The notes under the pieces: model-generated
What the model was told of the DNA's origin: nothing
The model's database searches: none
What the model saw: only the letters and a program-made list of their open reading frames with translations
In this document: piece by piece, positions 63,184-64,000 of the stretch
Layout: each line of letters opens with the position of its first letter
How positions within the stretch are numbered: position 1 is the stretch's first letter
Program-made: the position numbers and the translations under genes
Source of the DNA: Anniella stebbinsi
Taxonomy: Eukaryota > Chordata > Lepidosauria > Squamata > Anniellidae
Direction of reading: 5' to 3'
Length of the DNA: 64,000 nt
Assembly: GCA_029215795.1 (NCBI GenBank)
Contig: JARDYH010000003.1
Coordinates: 265,827,562-265,891,561, forward strand

Positions 63184-63360
63184 CAATAAGAACATAAGAA
63201 GAGCCCATGCTGGGTCAGACCAAGGATCCAACTATTCTAGCATTGTGTACTTACTATGGCCAACCACCCACCCACTGGAAACCCTCAGCACCTCCCCACC
63301 CATGTTGCCTAGCAGTTGGTGTACATAGGCTTATTGCCTCTGATGCTGGAGGTAGCATAG
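63184..63360 (-). repeat. SINE-like repeat
   Basis: Begins AATAAGAACATAAGAAGAGCCC..GCTGGGTCAGACCAAGG, the complementary end of the family at 18690-18902. GGCCAACCACCCACCCACTGG and GGTGTACATAGGCTTATTGCC follow. Confidence 0.6.
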
Positions 63361-63534
63361 AGCCAACCACTGATAGCTTTATCCTCCATGAGCTGAATTT
63401 TCAACTCCATGAGTTCTTTCATAGTAGCTGGAAGGAGGACACCACTATCTCTACCTGGGACCCACAAAAAACGATCAAATGTTGCAGAGATAGTCAAGAA
63501 TGTATCCCATCAAGCCAGTAACTTTTTAATGGTC

Positions 63535-63712
63535 CGAGTAGTCAGATAGTGGCCCCAACTGCTTCAGGAGATGGTAGACTCTCCATCACTGGAGGTATTC
63601 GATCAGAGACTAGACAGCCATCTGTCAGGGATACTTTTCACTGGATTCCTGCATTGAAGAGAGGTTTAGACTCAACGGCCTAAATGGTCCCTTCAACTCT
63701 ACGATTCCAAGT
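63535..63712 (+). mobile_element. CR1 LINE 3' end
   Basis: GATGGTAGACTCTCCATCAC and CTAGACAGCCATCTGTCAGGG, followed by TGGATTCCTGCATTGAAGAG and GGTTTAGACTCAACGGCC. It ends GGTCCCTTCAACTCTACGATTCC, the standard CR1 3' terminus. Confidence 0.88.
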
Positions 63713-63729
63713 AGATTAGTGGAAATGGG

Positions 63730-63765
63730 CAGTCTGAGAGTAGTTCCCTTGCTACTCTCAGACTG
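63730..63765. repeat. Perfect 14-bp hairpin
   Basis: CAGTCTGAGAGTAG (63730-63743), 8-nt loop, CTACTCTCAGACTG (63752-63765). Not part of a recognised family. Confidence 0.9.
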
Positions 63766-63828
63766 ATGCTCCAACTGAGGGCCAAGCTATATTAGATTAG
63801 ATGTGTGATTTGGTGTTGTGTTGCTCTG

Positions 63829-63987
63829 TTTTAACCCTTTATCTCCACATGGTGGTTTCAATGAAAAATTCCACTCTTACACACGCACATCTGGCTGCTA
63901 CATAAAGTCTTAATATGTGTGTGTGTGTACGTGTGATGGGAGGGGGAGTTTTCACTGATATGACAGCATGGGGATAAAGGGTTAAAA
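63829..63987. mobile_element. Short MITE with TTTTAACCCTTTATC ends
   Basis: TTTTAACCCTTTATCTCCACATG at the left is mirrored by CATGGGGATAAAGGGTTAAAA at the right. The interior includes (GT)n at 63917-63928. One copy only in this window. Target duplication not clear. Confidence 0.65.
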
Positions 63988-64000
63988 ATCCTTTCCCTTC

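Overview
This is vertebrate, almost certainly squamate (lizard-type) nuclear DNA. It is intergenic or deep-intronic and built largely of layered transposable elements. The evidence is the mixture of repeats: a young 5'-truncated L1 with a poly-A tail, a nearly intact L2/CR1-group LINE plus many 3' fragments of it, CR1 3' ends, an R4/Dong-like fragment, tRNA-derived SINEs, and many palindromic hAT-like and other terminal-inverted-repeat (TIR) DNA elements, with frequent microsatellites. I found no convincing host protein-coding exon, rRNA, tRNA gene or CRISPR array. The only long coding sequences belong to retrotransposons. The exact species cannot be fixed from sequence reading alone.

Family labels used below are working names. 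PAL320 is a 320-bp palindromic element with ends TAGG(G/C)TGACCA and 8-bp target duplications. FB-hAT covers foldback elements with ends TAGGG(G/A)TGTG and 8-bp duplications. TCTACAC-A, -B and -C are foldbacks whose ends read roughly GGGCC..TCTACAC. CAGTGGAGG is a foldback with those ends. GTGTGAATC is an AT-rich repeat beginning GGG(A/G)TGTGNGAATC.

Layout. 1-11 kb: L2 fragments, GATA/GACA microsatellite, a tRNA-SINE, TCTACAC-A, and a cluster of three PAL320 copies (8.5-9.5 kb), separated by sequence with no repeat signature. 11.26-14.93 kb: a 3.67-kb giant FB-hAT with arms of about 1.65 kb that carry a mirrored, CpG-rich, probably captured host segment. 15-26 kb: L2/CR1 fragments, SINEs, a smaller foldback, PAL320, TCTACAC-B and CR1. 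26.5-28 kb: an AT-rich repeat whose ATT tract is interrupted by an R4/Dong-like fragment. 29-34.8 kb: foldbacks, and a CR1 tail split by a GC-rich FB-hAT. 34.95-38.40 kb: the young L1 with a perfect 17-bp target duplication. 38.7-51 kb: PAL320 nested in TCTACAC-B, degraded L2, SINEs, small MITEs and several non-repetitive AT-balanced stretches that could be conserved regulatory DNA. 51.29-54.14 kb: a second giant FB-hAT (2.85 kb, almost pure palindrome). 57.25-60.54 kb: an L2-group LINE with endonuclease and reverse transcriptase, one premature stop and a target duplication of about 19-22 bp. 60.5-64 kb: older repeats, two small MITEs, a SINE and a CR1 3' end.

The elements do not form a pathway. 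They interact as parasites: L1 and L2 supply reverse transcriptase/endonuclease in cis, the SINEs depend on LINE machinery, and all the DNA elements seen are non-autonomous because no transposase coding sequence is present in the window. The most unusual content is the pair of kilobase-scale foldback elements. They share asymmetric termini but near-identical arms, have different numbers of internal subrepeats, and one of them has taken up and mirrored foreign CpG-rich DNA.
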